DNA of 64,000 nucleotides from an uncultured Bellilinea sp. (GCA_938040735.1 CALHYE010000002.1:62001-126000), one strand, 5' to 3'. Shown: positions 19,508 through 28,991, numbered from the stretch's first letter. Translations and numbers: made by a program. The notes: generated from the sequence alone by a model not told the origin.

Positions 19508-20114
19508 TGCGGGAAATTACCATGTCCAATGCTACCGTGTTAAAGCCACCCTCCGGGATGATTACATCGGCGTAGCGTTTGGACGGTTCGACAAATTCCA
19601 TGTGCATGGGGCGCACCGTGTTGAGATACTGGCGGATGACCGATTCGGTCGTGCGCCCGCGCTCTCGGATATCCCGCTCCAGTCGGCGGATAAGGCGTAG
19701 ATCGGGGTCGGTATCCACGAAAATTTTTACATCAAACAATTCACGGAGGGCCGGTTCGGCAAAAATGAGGATGCCTTCTACCAGAATTACCCGCTGCGGT
19801 TCAATCCGAATGGTTCGGTTAGTGCGGGTGTGGGTCGTGAAATCATAAACCGGCAGTTCAATGGCCTCCCATTCCTTTAACTTCCGGATGTGTTCGATCA
19901 TCAAGGAGGTTTCCAGTGAATTGGGGTGGTCAAAATTGACCAAATCACGCTGCGCTCGCGGGAGGTCTTTCAAATCGCGGTAATAGGCATCATGGGGGAG
20001 GTAAGCAATACGGTGCGAACCAACTCGTTTGAGGATTTCAGTTGCAACAGTCGTCTTTCCGGAACCGGAGCCGCCGGCAATTGCGATCACGAGAGGAGTA
20101 ATCATAGTCTTCAT
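19464..20114 (-). CDS. udk: Uridine kinase
   Basis: IAIAGGSGSGKTTVATEI, DLVNFDHPNSLET, VYDFTTHTR, VILVEGILIF, RRLERDIRERGR. Confidence 0.93.
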   Translation of the reverse strand: MKTMITPLVIAIAGGSGSGKTTVATEILKRVGSHRIAYLPHDAYYRDLKDLPRAQRDLVNFDHPNSLETSLMIEHIRKLKEWEAIELPVYDFTTHTRTNRTIRIEPQRVILVEGILIFAEPALRELFDVKIFVDTDPDLRLIRRLERDIRERGRTTESVIRQYLNTVRPMHMEFVEPSKRYADVIIPEGGFNTVALDMVISRIETLLENKNQSPDE

Positions 20115-20150
20115 CAGTCAAAATTATAGTCGAAATCTCTTGAGGTCGAG

Positions 20151-20645
20151 TCATTCTAAAAGAATAAAACGAATTTGCCGGGTTTGGGTATCCAATATGC
20201 AGAACGATCGTTCTTCTTTTCGCAAACCGCCGATTGCCCCGGGGTTGATCAGGCGGGTACGGCCATGCAGGCTTTCTTCACGGCGGTGGCTGTGGCCAAA
20301 AAATATAAAATCGAACTGCTGGCTCTCCAGTAATTTCTGCAACCTGGAGACATGGTGACCATGGGTGACCGCTACCCGCAAATCGTCTATTTCTCCTTCA
20401 AAAACTGCAGCGGCAAAGGAGTTGGGGTTCATCCTCAGCAAAGTATCGCGGATTTCGCCGCTGGCAAAATCGCCGTTACCGTATGCCAAAATGACTTTAT
20501 AGGGAGACAGGAAGGAGACTGTTTCAGCAGTTGTTACATCTCCGCAATGAATAATGGCCTGGATGTCCTCATTCTCGATGATTCGCATTGCCTTTTGCAG
20601 GTTAGCCAGATGGTTATGGGTATCCGACAGGATGGCAATGTTCAT
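20151..20645 (-). CDS. YfcE/MJ0936-like metallophosphoesterase
   Basis: MNIAILSDTHNHLANL, IIHCGDVTT, AYGNGD, VTHGHH, FFGHSHRR, LINPGAIG; start moved from ORF-track 20891. Confidence 0.9.
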   Translation of the reverse strand: MNIAILSDTHNHLANLQKAMRIIENEDIQAIIHCGDVTTAETVSFLSPYKVILAYGNGDFASGEIRDTLLRMNPNSFAAAVFEGEIDDLRVAVTHGHHVSRLQKLLESQQFDFIFFGHSHRREESLHGRTRLINPGAIGGLRKEERSFCILDTQTRQIRFILLE

Positions 20646-20650
20646 AACCC

Positions 20651-22507
20651 TCAGGCAACCTCCAGCGAGGCAATTTCGATGTCGGCATTCAGAAAAGCCA
20701 GGCGCAAGGCTTCCCGTTTCGTTGAGGTCAAATTTTTGATGACCAGGCGGATATAAAAACTGCCGTCCGGCTGGGTATCGTTGATGGAACGGAGGATATT
20801 CCCGCCAGCCTGAGATACCAAATGGGCAATGCGGGCCAGCACCCCCGGCCGATTGGCATTTTTGGTACCGGTAATGGAAATGGTCGTCCAATTCAAGTTG
20901 TGTTGAGTAATGCCGGCATTGATGAGCGCATCGGCAAAATCCAATTCACGAATGGCGCCCGATCCAACCGAAGCGTACAAATCTTCCAGACTGGATGCCG
21001 CCAGATTTTCCAATAGAATGACAAATCGAACCGGATCAAGAACCTGTACATCTTCCAAAGAAAGGATGCCCTGATTGACCAAAATCGGTTTGATCAATTG
21101 GCGTCCTTTTTCGGCGCTCTTTTTCAGCGCTTCGGTGACCAACACGGAGCGCAGCAAGCGGGTGGTGGAATTGTTGGCGTAGGCAAGCCATTCTTCGCTG
21201 GGGGGTTGGCGGGTACCATCTGTGATGACTTCCACTACATCTCCCGAATGAACACGGTCAGAGAGACGGACAAGGGCTCCGTTGACCTTGACGGCGCTGA
21301 TTTTATCGAGCAGAAATTCCTGTTGAATGGAGGCCACCGCATCCAGCACAGTAGAACCTTCGGGCAGAAAGCGCGCCCCGCCAGTGGGGGTCAAAATTTC
21401 GACAGGCCGGTAGTGGCTGATATCTTTCCCCTTCTGGATAGCATAAACAACACCCCAGTGATTTTCACCTTCCATGTCGCGAGTTGCAATAGCGACTTCC
21501 ACAGCCCCTAAATCTGGCAGCCAGGCTGTAATTTGTAAAGCGCGGTAACCGTTTTGAGGACAGGCGATATAATCATCGAATCGGTTTTGATCCAGATAGG
21601 GACCTAAAAAGCGGTTGACCCGCGGTAGCAGCTGGTAACAGGCGGCTTCATCATCTTCTTCAATTACCATCCGGAAACTGATGATGTCGTTGACATCCCT
21701 GAAGGAATTCATGGAAGTTTTGCGTGCGCGAGCCATGCGGCGCAGTTTTTGCCAGGATTGCCAGTAACCATTGACAATGATTTCAATCGAGCCGGATATA
21801 CCGGATTTTTCCATAATAGCGCCGAGTTGTTCCATCATCGGATTGATGAAGTTCAGGTCGAGACGCGGATCCGCGTCAATCATGGACTTAACCGTCGCGT
21901 AAGTCTCTGGCTCGGCAAACGGGAAGGCAAGATCTTCAATCCAGCGTCTCCAACGGTAACAGTTCAGGATGCCTGCCAGTTTACCGTAAGCGCGAATCGC
22001 CTCGGTGGCTTTTTGCTGCCGTTTGTGGACAGGCATGTGATGAAGGGTGAGTAGATTGTGGCTTTTGTCAGCCAGTTTAACCAGAAACACGCCGGGGTCG
22101 CCATACTGTGCAATCTTTCGGAGGGTCTCTATTTCCCGGGAACGTCCATCGCGCGGTGCGCTGATTTTGGTAACCCCGTCTACAATATAGGCTATTTCTT
22201 CTCCCAATCGCCCGGGAAAGTGTTGCCTGATCCGTTCCAGGCTTTCTCCCTGATCCTCAACGCTATCATGTAAAAGGGCGGCGATTGTCCAGGCTTCGTT
22301 GGCAACCAGTTTGTCCACAAAGGCGGCTACCCAGGCGCAGTGGGTTTCAAAGTAAGGCTCACCACTCAGGCGTAATTGTCCGGCGTGAAGTTCTTTTCCC
22401 CAGCGGTAGGCTTCGGCGATAGCCGGCGTGCGGGGTATGAATGCGCCTGGGTTAAACTCGTCATCCAACCGAGGGCGGATTTCATGGATGTGCTTAATAT
22501 TGACCAT
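20651..22507 (-). CDS. RelA/SpoT homologue (HD + synthetase-like + TGS + ACT)
   Basis: HAGQLRLSGEPYF, IAALLHDSVED, VKLADKSHNLLTL, GYRALQITAW, TGS (FLPEGSTVLDAVASIQ), C-terminal ACT (RPGVLARIAHLVSQAGGNI). Confidence 0.88.
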   Translation of the reverse strand: MVNIKHIHEIRPRLDDEFNPGAFIPRTPAIAEAYRWGKELHAGQLRLSGEPYFETHCAWVAAFVDKLVANEAWTIAALLHDSVEDQGESLERIRQHFPGRLGEEIAYIVDGVTKISAPRDGRSREIETLRKIAQYGDPGVFLVKLADKSHNLLTLHHMPVHKRQQKATEAIRAYGKLAGILNCYRWRRWIEDLAFPFAEPETYATVKSMIDADPRLDLNFINPMMEQLGAIMEKSGISGSIEIIVNGYWQSWQKLRRMARARKTSMNSFRDVNDIISFRMVIEEDDEAACYQLLPRVNRFLGPYLDQNRFDDYIACPQNGYRALQITAWLPDLGAVEVAIATRDMEGENHWGVVYAIQKGKDISHYRPVEILTPTGGARFLPEGSTVLDAVASIQQEFLLDKISAVKVNGALVRLSDRVHSGDVVEVITDGTRQPPSEEWLAYANNSTTRLLRSVLVTEALKKSAEKGRQLIKPILVNQGILSLEDVQVLDPVRFVILLENLAASSLEDLYASVGSGAIRELDFADALINAGITQHNLNWTTISITGTKNANRPGVLARIAHLVSQAGGNILRSINDTQPDGSFYIRLVIKNLTSTKREALRLAFLNADIEIASLEVA

Positions 22508-22639
22508 TCGATTTCCATTCCATCCGGTAATCATCCATCGTAATTGAAAAGTTATTTTAAACGCAATCCGCAAAAAGTGACTAAAATTGGGGTATTGCTA
22601 AACGATGATTATAAACCTGTATCAAGGAGAAGATGTTTG

Positions 22640-23215
22640 ATGAGAAAGTTGATTATTGCTCTACTGGCGTTTGACCTTGTGCTTACCGCCTGTAACGGGC
22701 AAAATTCCACCCCTGAACGGATCAGGATGGAATTACCGGTAGGGGTGGTGGATTCACTCAGCCGGAATATGAAAGTGGAGTCCGATCAGATTGAATTTAA
22801 TACGATAACCGAGTTGGATTATTCAGACACTTGTCTTGGCTTCCCAGCAGTTGATGAACAATGCGCTCAGGTGTTGATTAAGGGCTATCAGGGAATCATC
22901 TCAGTGGACGGCGCTCAGTATGAGTTTCGCAGCGATCAAAGCGGGGAACGCCTGCGAATTGTGCCAATTGCCCTGAAAGCCGCCCAATCGGTTTTAGCGA
23001 ACCGATTAAATGTCAACCCGGAATTTGTGCGCTGGGTTTCCATCGAAAAAGTGGATTGGCCGGACAGCTGCCTGGGTCTGGAGCAGCCGGGTATGAACTG
23101 CAACCTGGTCATTACGCCCGGTTTTCGGATTCTGCTTGAATCGGGGGGAATAATATTTGTGTTTCGCACCGATCTCTCCGGTAAGCAAACGGTTTTGGAA
23201 ATGTTCAGCGATTGA
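22640..23215 (+). CDS. Hypothetical lipoprotein with two tandem copies of a D-[ST]-CLG domain
   Basis: Lipobox-like LVLTACNG; repeats LDYSDTCLGFPAVDEQC and VDWPDSCLGLEQPGMNC; SD AAGGAGA. Confidence 0.7.
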   Translation: MRKLIIALLAFDLVLTACNGQNSTPERIRMELPVGVVDSLSRNMKVESDQIEFNTITELDYSDTCLGFPAVDEQCAQVLIKGYQGIISVDGAQYEFRSDQSGERLRIVPIALKAAQSVLANRLNVNPEFVRWVSIEKVDWPDSCLGLEQPGMNCNLVITPGFRILLESGGIIFVFRTDLSGKQTVLEMFSD

Positions 23216-23228
23216 TGGTCAGTTTAGT

Positions 23229-23266
23229 CCGCCCATTTATCACGAAAGCCTCGGGTAAATGGGCGG
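23229..23266. terminator. Bidirectional terminator-like hairpin between convergent genes
   Basis: Perfect 11-bp stem CCGCCCATTTA/TAAATGGGCGG; no strong T tract. Confidence 0.5.
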
Positions 23267-23273
23267 CGTAATT

Positions 23274-24266
23274 CTAACGAGAGCCATATTGAAAGGGAGT
23301 TCTCTCCTCGTTCCGGTCTGTGGCGGGAGGCGGTTCGGGAGATAACCCGGAAATTTCGTTTCGTAATTCGGGAGTCATTTGAATTTCGAGACATTGAAGA
23401 ATTTGTCTTAACTGGTCGGGGTTGCGCGCACCAATGATGGGCGCGGTCACGGCCGGGTGACTTGCTACCCAGGCAACCGCCAAAGGAGCGGGCTGGTAGC
23501 CATGCAACCTTGCCAGCTCGCTGAAACGCTCTGCCAGAACATACAGCGCCGGATCGCCGTAGCGGGTTTGATACATTTTGTTTTCAACCAACCGGCCGCT
23601 TTCGGGTTTTTTGCTTGCCCCATATTTCCCGGTTAATAACCCGCCGCCCAAAGGGCTGTACGGAATTACAGCCAGGCGTTCAGATTGAGCCATCGGTAGA
23701 ATTTCGACTTCAGCCTGCCTTTTAGCAAGGTTGTACATGGGCTGAATGACTTCAATGGCAGCCCAGCCGTTGTGGCGGGAAACGCCCAGCGCTTTCATAA
23801 TCTGCCAGGCAGCAAAATTACTGGCGGCCGGGTATAAAATTTTTCCCTGCCGAACCAAATCATCGAGTGCGCGCAGGGTTTGTTCTAGATCGGTGAAGTC
23901 GTCAAAGTGGTGGATGAAGTAAATGTCAATCCAATCGGTTTTGAGGCGTCTCAAGGATGCTTCCACCGAGCGCAGGATGTGCCTTCGGGACGCCCCACGA
24001 GCGTTGACATCTTCACCGGTGGGAAAGTAAACTTTGCTGGTGATAACCACCTCATCGCGGTGATTGTGAATTAAATCGCCCAAAATTTCTTCGGACTTGC
24101 CGCCAGCGTAGACATTAGCGCAATCAAAGAAGTTGATTCCTGCATCCCGGCACATTTGATACAGTTGGATAGAGGTGTCGCGGTCGGCGTCACCTCCAAA
24201 GGACATTGTGCCAAAACATAACGAAGAAACCTTCACACCGGTTTTGCCTAAAAATTTGTATTCCAT
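23274..24266 (-). CDS. Aldo/keto reductase
   Basis: MEYKFLGKTGVKVSSLCFGTMSFGG, DIYFIHHFDD, YSPLGGGLLTGKY. Confidence 0.93.
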   Translation of the reverse strand: MEYKFLGKTGVKVSSLCFGTMSFGGDADRDTSIQLYQMCRDAGINFFDCANVYAGGKSEEILGDLIHNHRDEVVITSKVYFPTGEDVNARGASRRHILRSVEASLRRLKTDWIDIYFIHHFDDFTDLEQTLRALDDLVRQGKILYPAASNFAAWQIMKALGVSRHNGWAAIEVIQPMYNLAKRQAEVEILPMAQSERLAVIPYSPLGGGLLTGKYGASKKPESGRLVENKMYQTRYGDPALYVLAERFSELARLHGYQPAPLAVAWVASHPAVTAPIIGARNPDQLRQILQCLEIQMTPELRNEISGLSPEPPPATDRNEERTPFQYGSR

Positions 24267-24529
24267 AAGTTGCGTCCTGAGAATGAAATTGGATTCAGTT
24301 GAGATTTTCGAAAAGATGGATCTTCACGCATAATCATACCATCACCGGAATTAATCAATGGTGACGAATGGTGGTATTCATTGAATGAAATTTTTGTTAT
24401 GATAATACCGATTCCGGTAAAAAATTTATAAAAGAGGATAGACTTATCTTAAAAAGGTGCGATCAGGGACGAAGAATCGGGTTTCTTTGACCTTGACTTA
24501 GGGCTTGATTTTTCTTTTTTGGAACCGAC

Positions 24530-27500
24530 ATGGCAGAACTTTCCATACCCATTACACGAACCAAGGTCATTCTCCCGCGCCGCCGGGCGGATCTTCTTAC
24601 CCGGCAACGGCTAATTTCCTATTTGGATGACCTGAGCGAAAACCGATTGGTGATTGTTGCCGCCCCTGCCGGGTATGGAAAGACATCGCTTCTAGTTGAT
24701 TTTGCTCATCAAAATCCCATGCCGGTTTGCTGGTTATCCCTGGATGCCATGGATGCTGAACCGCAGCGGTTTGTCGCCGCTTTTATTGCGGCTCTTCAAT
24801 CGGTTTTTCCCCAATTTGGCAGAAACAGTATTCCGGCGCTGAATGGTATGCCACAGGAACGACTGAATCTGGAAACGCTGGTTTCATTAATTGTCAATGA
24901 TATTTATGAGACCATAGACGAACACTTCATTCTGGTCATTGACGATTATCATCTGGTTGAAAATGTGCAAGAAATTAATTATTTTATAAATCGTTTCTTG
25001 CTTTTAGCCGATGAAAACTGTCATGTGTTCATTTCCTCACGACGGTTGCTTCCGCTGGCGGATATGCCGCTGCTGGTCGCCCGGTCAATGGTCGGCGGCA
25101 TTGGTTTTGAGGAACTGGCATTTCAACCCGAAGAAATCCGAAATTTATACTTGCAAAATTTCGGTATTACGTTATCTGAACAACAAGTGGAAGACCTTTC
25201 CCGCTTGACCGAAGGATGGATTACCGGCTTAATTCTTTCTACTCAAGTAGAAAATGGTCAATTAAGCACCCGCTTTCAGGCAAAAAAAGTATCGGGTGTC
25301 AGCATCTACGATTACCTTGCCCAGCAAGTGTTAGAACAACAAAGAGATGAATTGAAGAAATTTTTATATCGAACCTCACTCTTCGAAGAATTCGATACGC
25401 GGATTTGCGAGGAGGTTTTGGGAAAGGGTTTGAACCTTCATGCAGACTGGCAGTCATTAATGGATGAAGTGCAGCGGAACAATTTGTTTGTCTTGCCGGT
25501 TATCGAAGAAGACCGAATCTGGCTGCGCTATCATCACTTATTTCGCGACTTTCTTCAAAATCGGTTGCTTAAAGAAAACCCGGAAGAAGCTCAAAGGATC
25601 CTTGACCGGCTGTCAGGATATTATCAGGAAGTAGGCGAGTGGGAGCGGGCTTACCATATCTACGAGCGGCTGGGAGATAAAGAAGCCAAAGCACGATTGA
25701 TTGAACGCGCCGGGGCTATTATGGTTTCCAGGGGCAGGATTCTCACGCTGCAATCCTGGCTGGAGGATTTACCTTCCCTGTACATTGAGCGTTCCCCCTT
25801 ACTGCTCTCGCTTCAAGGCGTGGTTCGGGTGATGCTTGGGGATGTTCGCAGCGGAATTGAGTCGTTCAATCTTTCGTTAGGTTTGTGCAAAGAAGATGAA
25901 CCTGCTCTATATGGTCACACATTGATTCGCCGTTCAGGGGCTTATCGGATGCAGGGTGATTACATTCATGCGTTGGAGGATGCCGAAAAAGCTCTGGATG
26001 TATTAACTCAAATACCGGGTGAAAGGCAGTTATTTGCCACTGCTTTACATGCCAAGGGGACGGTCTTGCATTATCTCGGCAAAATCAACGAATCGTTGAC
26101 CTGGCTCATTCGCGCAAGGGATATTTTCTTTGATTTGGGTGATGAGGAATCGGCTGCCAAGGTTGCCATGGAAATTGCGATGGTGTACCGCTATCTTGGA
26201 AACCTGGAGCATGCCGAAAAAATCTATAAAGACGCATTATTCTATTACCAGAGCAGTGGTAATATCATCTGGCAGGCCAATTTACTGAACAATCTCGGTG
26301 TCCTTCATTCGCTGGCGGGATTGTATGAATCTGCCCTCGAAGAACTTGAAAAAGCGATCCAGTATGCCAGACTGGGGGGCTATAGCCGGTTGGAAGCCTA
26401 TGCGCTAACCAGCCTTGGAGATTTGTTCAAGGATGTGGGCGCTTTAAGAGAAGCGGAACAAGCCTACCAAAAAGCCACACCATTAACTCAGCAGATTGAA
26501 GACCAATTTCTCCGCTTTTATTTGACCCTTGCCAAAAGTGATTTACTCTTGATCCGAGAACAAATTCAAGAAGCGGAAAATGGCCTGATTGCTGCGTGGC
26601 AGTCAGCGGCGGATGCAGGCTCTTTATACGAGGAAGCGTTGTGTAAGTGGATTTCGGGGAAAATTGCAATCCTCAAAGAAGATTGGGATACGGCGCGCCG
26701 CAACCTTGAAGAAGCAGAAAATTATTTCTCTCTGGAAAGACATCATGTGGAGGCCATTCGTTGTCGGATGTTGTTGCTGGCGGTGTATGCCCGGTTGAGA
26801 AATGAATCGGAATTAAGAAAATACCTGGAATTATTGTTACCGGTGGCGCAGGATGTCAAGTTTCATCACTTGATTGGCAGCAGCGGAGAACCGCTCGGCA
26901 GAATCTTTCAAGATGAGGTGGGCTTATCAGAAGACATACGCGTCCTATCAGCGCCTTTTCTTAAAGTAATTCGGCAGCATAACCGCCATTTACCCAATGC
27001 CCGAAAACAACTCCGCCAGAAATCACAGGAAGTGCCGGTATCTCCGCCGGAACTGACTATTTTGACGCTGGGCAGAATCCAGATTTCGCTCGGAGATCAC
27101 ATCATTACGGGAATGGAGTGGCGTTCTCAGACGGCTCGCGACTTGATGCTGTTATTGATGCTTCACCCCGAAGGGTTAACTAAAGAACAGGTTGGATTGA
27201 TCTTTTGGCCGGATATCAGTGCGGGGGAGTTGAAGATTCGTTTTAAGAATACCATTTACCGTTTGCGGCACGCCGCCGGGAAGGATGTGGTTGTCTTCGA
27301 GGATGATATTTATTACTTTAACCGCGCGATGGATTATGAGGCGGATTTTGAGACCTTTAACCGCGAAATTCAACTTGCCGGGCTAGCCCGTAAACCAGAG
27401 CAGGAAATCCAGCATTACCGCCGGGCGGTTGAACTCTACAAAGGCGAATTCTTGCCAGAAATCACCGAGGAATGGGTTCTGGTGGAGAGGGAGCGCCTCC

Positions 27501-27799
27501 ACCAAAAGTACATCACCGCTCTGAAACGATTGGCTGAGTTGTATTTAGAAACTTTACAACCGGTGGAATCGCTGGTATTTGCAAATCAATACCTTCAATT
27601 TGATCCCATCAATGAAAGTGTCCACCAGTTAATCATGCGTTGTTATGCCAGCATGGGGAATATGAACATGGTAATCAAGCAATATCAGATGTTGAGTTAC
27701 CGGTTGGAAAAAGAATTGGGAAGTCAGCCGAGTCCCCAAACGATCTCGCTGTTTGATTTATTGACCCGCAGCCGCCGCAAGACAGAACCTGACAGTTGA
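24530..27799 (+). CDS. MalT/LAL-like ATP-dependent transcriptional activator with TPRs and C-terminal wHTH + BTAD region
   Basis: N-terminal P-loop VIVAAPAGYGKTSLLVDF, VCWLSLDAMDAEPQRF, VIDDYHLV; central TPR-like helices; C-terminal GMEWRSQTARDLMLLLMLHPEGLTKEQVGLIFWPD...RYRRAVELYKGEFLPE BTAD-like. Confidence 0.88.
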   Translation: MAELSIPITRTKVILPRRRADLLTRQRLISYLDDLSENRLVIVAAPAGYGKTSLLVDFAHQNPMPVCWLSLDAMDAEPQRFVAAFIAALQSVFPQFGRNSIPALNGMPQERLNLETLVSLIVNDIYETIDEHFILVIDDYHLVENVQEINYFINRFLLLADENCHVFISSRRLLPLADMPLLVARSMVGGIGFEELAFQPEEIRNLYLQNFGITLSEQQVEDLSRLTEGWITGLILSTQVENGQLSTRFQAKKVSGVSIYDYLAQQVLEQQRDELKKFLYRTSLFEEFDTRICEEVLGKGLNLHADWQSLMDEVQRNNLFVLPVIEEDRIWLRYHHLFRDFLQNRLLKENPEEAQRILDRLSGYYQEVGEWERAYHIYERLGDKEAKARLIERAGAIMVSRGRILTLQSWLEDLPSLYIERSPLLLSLQGVVRVMLGDVRSGIESFNLSLGLCKEDEPALYGHTLIRRSGAYRMQGDYIHALEDAEKALDVLTQIPGERQLFATALHAKGTVLHYLGKINESLTWLIRARDIFFDLGDEESAAKVAMEIAMVYRYLGNLEHAEKIYKDALFYYQSSGNIIWQANLLNNLGVLHSLAGLYESALEELEKAIQYARLGGYSRLEAYALTSLGDLFKDVGALREAEQAYQKATPLTQQIEDQFLRFYLTLAKSDLLLIREQIQEAENGLIAAWQSAADAGSLYEEALCKWISGKIAILKEDWDTARRNLEEAENYFSLERHHVEAIRCRMLLLAVYARLRNESELRKYLELLLPVAQDVKFHHLIGSSGEPLGRIFQDEVGLSEDIRVLSAPFLKVIRQHNRHLPNARKQLRQKSQEVPVSPPELTILTLGRIQISLGDHIITGMEWRSQTARDLMLLLMLHPEGLTKEQVGLIFWPDISAGELKIRFKNTIYRLRHAAGKDVVVFEDDIYYFNRAMDYEADFETFNREIQLAGLARKPEQEIQHYRRAVELYKGEFLPEITEEWVLVERERLHQKYITALKRLAELYLETLQPVESLVFANQYLQFDPINESVHQLIMRCYASMGNMNMVIKQYQMLSYRLEKELGSQPSPQTISLFDLLTRSRRKTEPDS

Positions 27800-27813
27800 G
27801 GGCTCCTTAATCA

Positions 27814-27836
27814 AACGTTAACAAATTGTTAACGTT
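27814..27836. promoter_or_regulatory. 23-bp perfect palindrome (operator-like)
   Basis: AACGTTAACAA-A-TTGTTAACGTT, 11-bp arms with 1-nt centre, no following T tract. Confidence 0.5.
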
Positions 27837-27941
27837 AAAACCTCCAAAAACAGCCTCAAAACCGGTTTACGGAAGCCTCTTTGGAAGCCTACCCCTGATT
27901 AAACTGGATTTATCCAAACACAAATAAAAAGGAGAGGCTGA

Positions 27942-28067
27942 AATGAAAAAGATCAATTCTCGTGTTGTGTGGTTCGTTCTGACGGTTGCCCTGTTCGTGC
28001 TGGGTTCCGGAGCGCCGGAAGCGGGTGGCGGAATTATCAACAACATCATCAACTTCCCCGGCTGGTA
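27942..28067 (+). CDS. Secreted micropeptide MKKINSRVVWFVLTVALFVLGSGAPEAGGGIINNIINFPGW
   Basis: ATG...TAA, 41 aa, SD AAGGAGAGG, Sec-type signal-like N-terminus; absent from ORF track because of size cutoff. Confidence 0.65.
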
Positions 28068-28093
28068 ATTTGCCCCGAAACCTTTTTGCTTGA

Positions 28094-28681
28094 ATGATCC
28101 TTCTCACAGCCGTCATCGCAGGCCTGACTCTCGGGCTAATTCGAGCAAAAATAGGCAACCGCTCGTACCGTCCATTTCCCTTTCAATGGGGGTGGATGGT
28201 GGTGGTGGCGCTCATCCTGCAATGGCTCGCCTTTGGATTTCCCCTTACCAGCGCAATTTGCCCGGATGAGGTAGCAAGCATCAGTTTAGTACTTTCACAA
28301 TTCATATTACTCATTTTTGCATGGTTCAATCGGAAGGTTCCCGGTTTCTGGCTGCTGACCAGCGGTCTGGCGCTCAACTTGTTGGTCATCAGCATCAATG
28401 GCGGCTTTATGCCGATCAGCCCGGAGACTGTTCAATGGCTGCGCGGGGACTCCGCCACAGCCGGTTGGGTGGTCGGTGAGCGGTTAGGAACAGGGAAGGA
28501 TATTGTGCTCCCGGTTGAACAAACCAAACTCGAATTTCTTTCCGACCGATTTCGAACGCCGGACAGCCCGTATTATCGGGTTGCCTTCAGTGCGGGTGAT
28601 GTGTTCATTGCGCTGGGCGCTTTCTGGTTATTATGGTCAGTCGGCGGGCCGTTTGAGCGAAATTCGAGAAAGGAGACTTAA
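28094..28681 (+). CDS. DUF5317-like membrane protein
   Basis: Multiple TM helices, INGGFMPISPETVQWLRGD motif typical of this family as I recall it. Confidence 0.7.
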   Translation: MILLTAVIAGLTLGLIRAKIGNRSYRPFPFQWGWMVVVALILQWLAFGFPLTSAICPDEVASISLVLSQFILLIFAWFNRKVPGFWLLTSGLALNLLVISINGGFMPISPETVQWLRGDSATAGWVVGERLGTGKDIVLPVEQTKLEFLSDRFRTPDSPYYRVAFSAGDVFIALGAFWLLWSVGGPFERNSRKET

Positions 28682-28683
28682 CG

Positions 28684-28971
28684 ATGACACCTACACTCAT
28701 GGATACAAGAAAACCCGCTTATCGAGATGTTTCAGAAGAATATGGCCGCATCCTGACCGCAGCGGTGATCAGCGCTCAGTTTCGGCAATTGCTTCTCAGC
28801 AATCCAGCAAAAGCGCTCGCAGCCGGTTTTGGCGGTGAGGCGTTTCATCTCAGCAGCGAGGATCGCTCTCGTTTGGTAGCAATTCGGGCAACTTCTCTGG
28901 CTGATTTCGCTTCTCAGTTGAGTGGATACAACGCTAACCGCTCCGTTCAGGCGGCAGTGTGTGGGGATTAG
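28684..28971 (+). CDS. Small NHLP/Os1348-like leader-peptide-type protein
   Basis: 95 aa; AAVISAQFRQLLLSNPAKALAAGFGGEAFHLSSEDRSRLVAIRATSLADFASQL pattern followed by short tail SGYNANRSVQAAVCGD; SD AAGGAG. Confidence 0.55.
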   Translation: MTPTLMDTRKPAYRDVSEEYGRILTAAVISAQFRQLLLSNPAKALAAGFGGEAFHLSSEDRSRLVAIRATSLADFASQLSGYNANRSVQAAVCGD

Positions 28972-28991
28972 AGGTTTATTATTCTTAACCA

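Noticed and set aside
20646-20891. N-terminal extension of the metallophosphoesterase ORF
   Set aside because: The extension lies inside the RelA/SpoT gene; the conserved N-terminus MNIAILSDTHNH starts at 20645.
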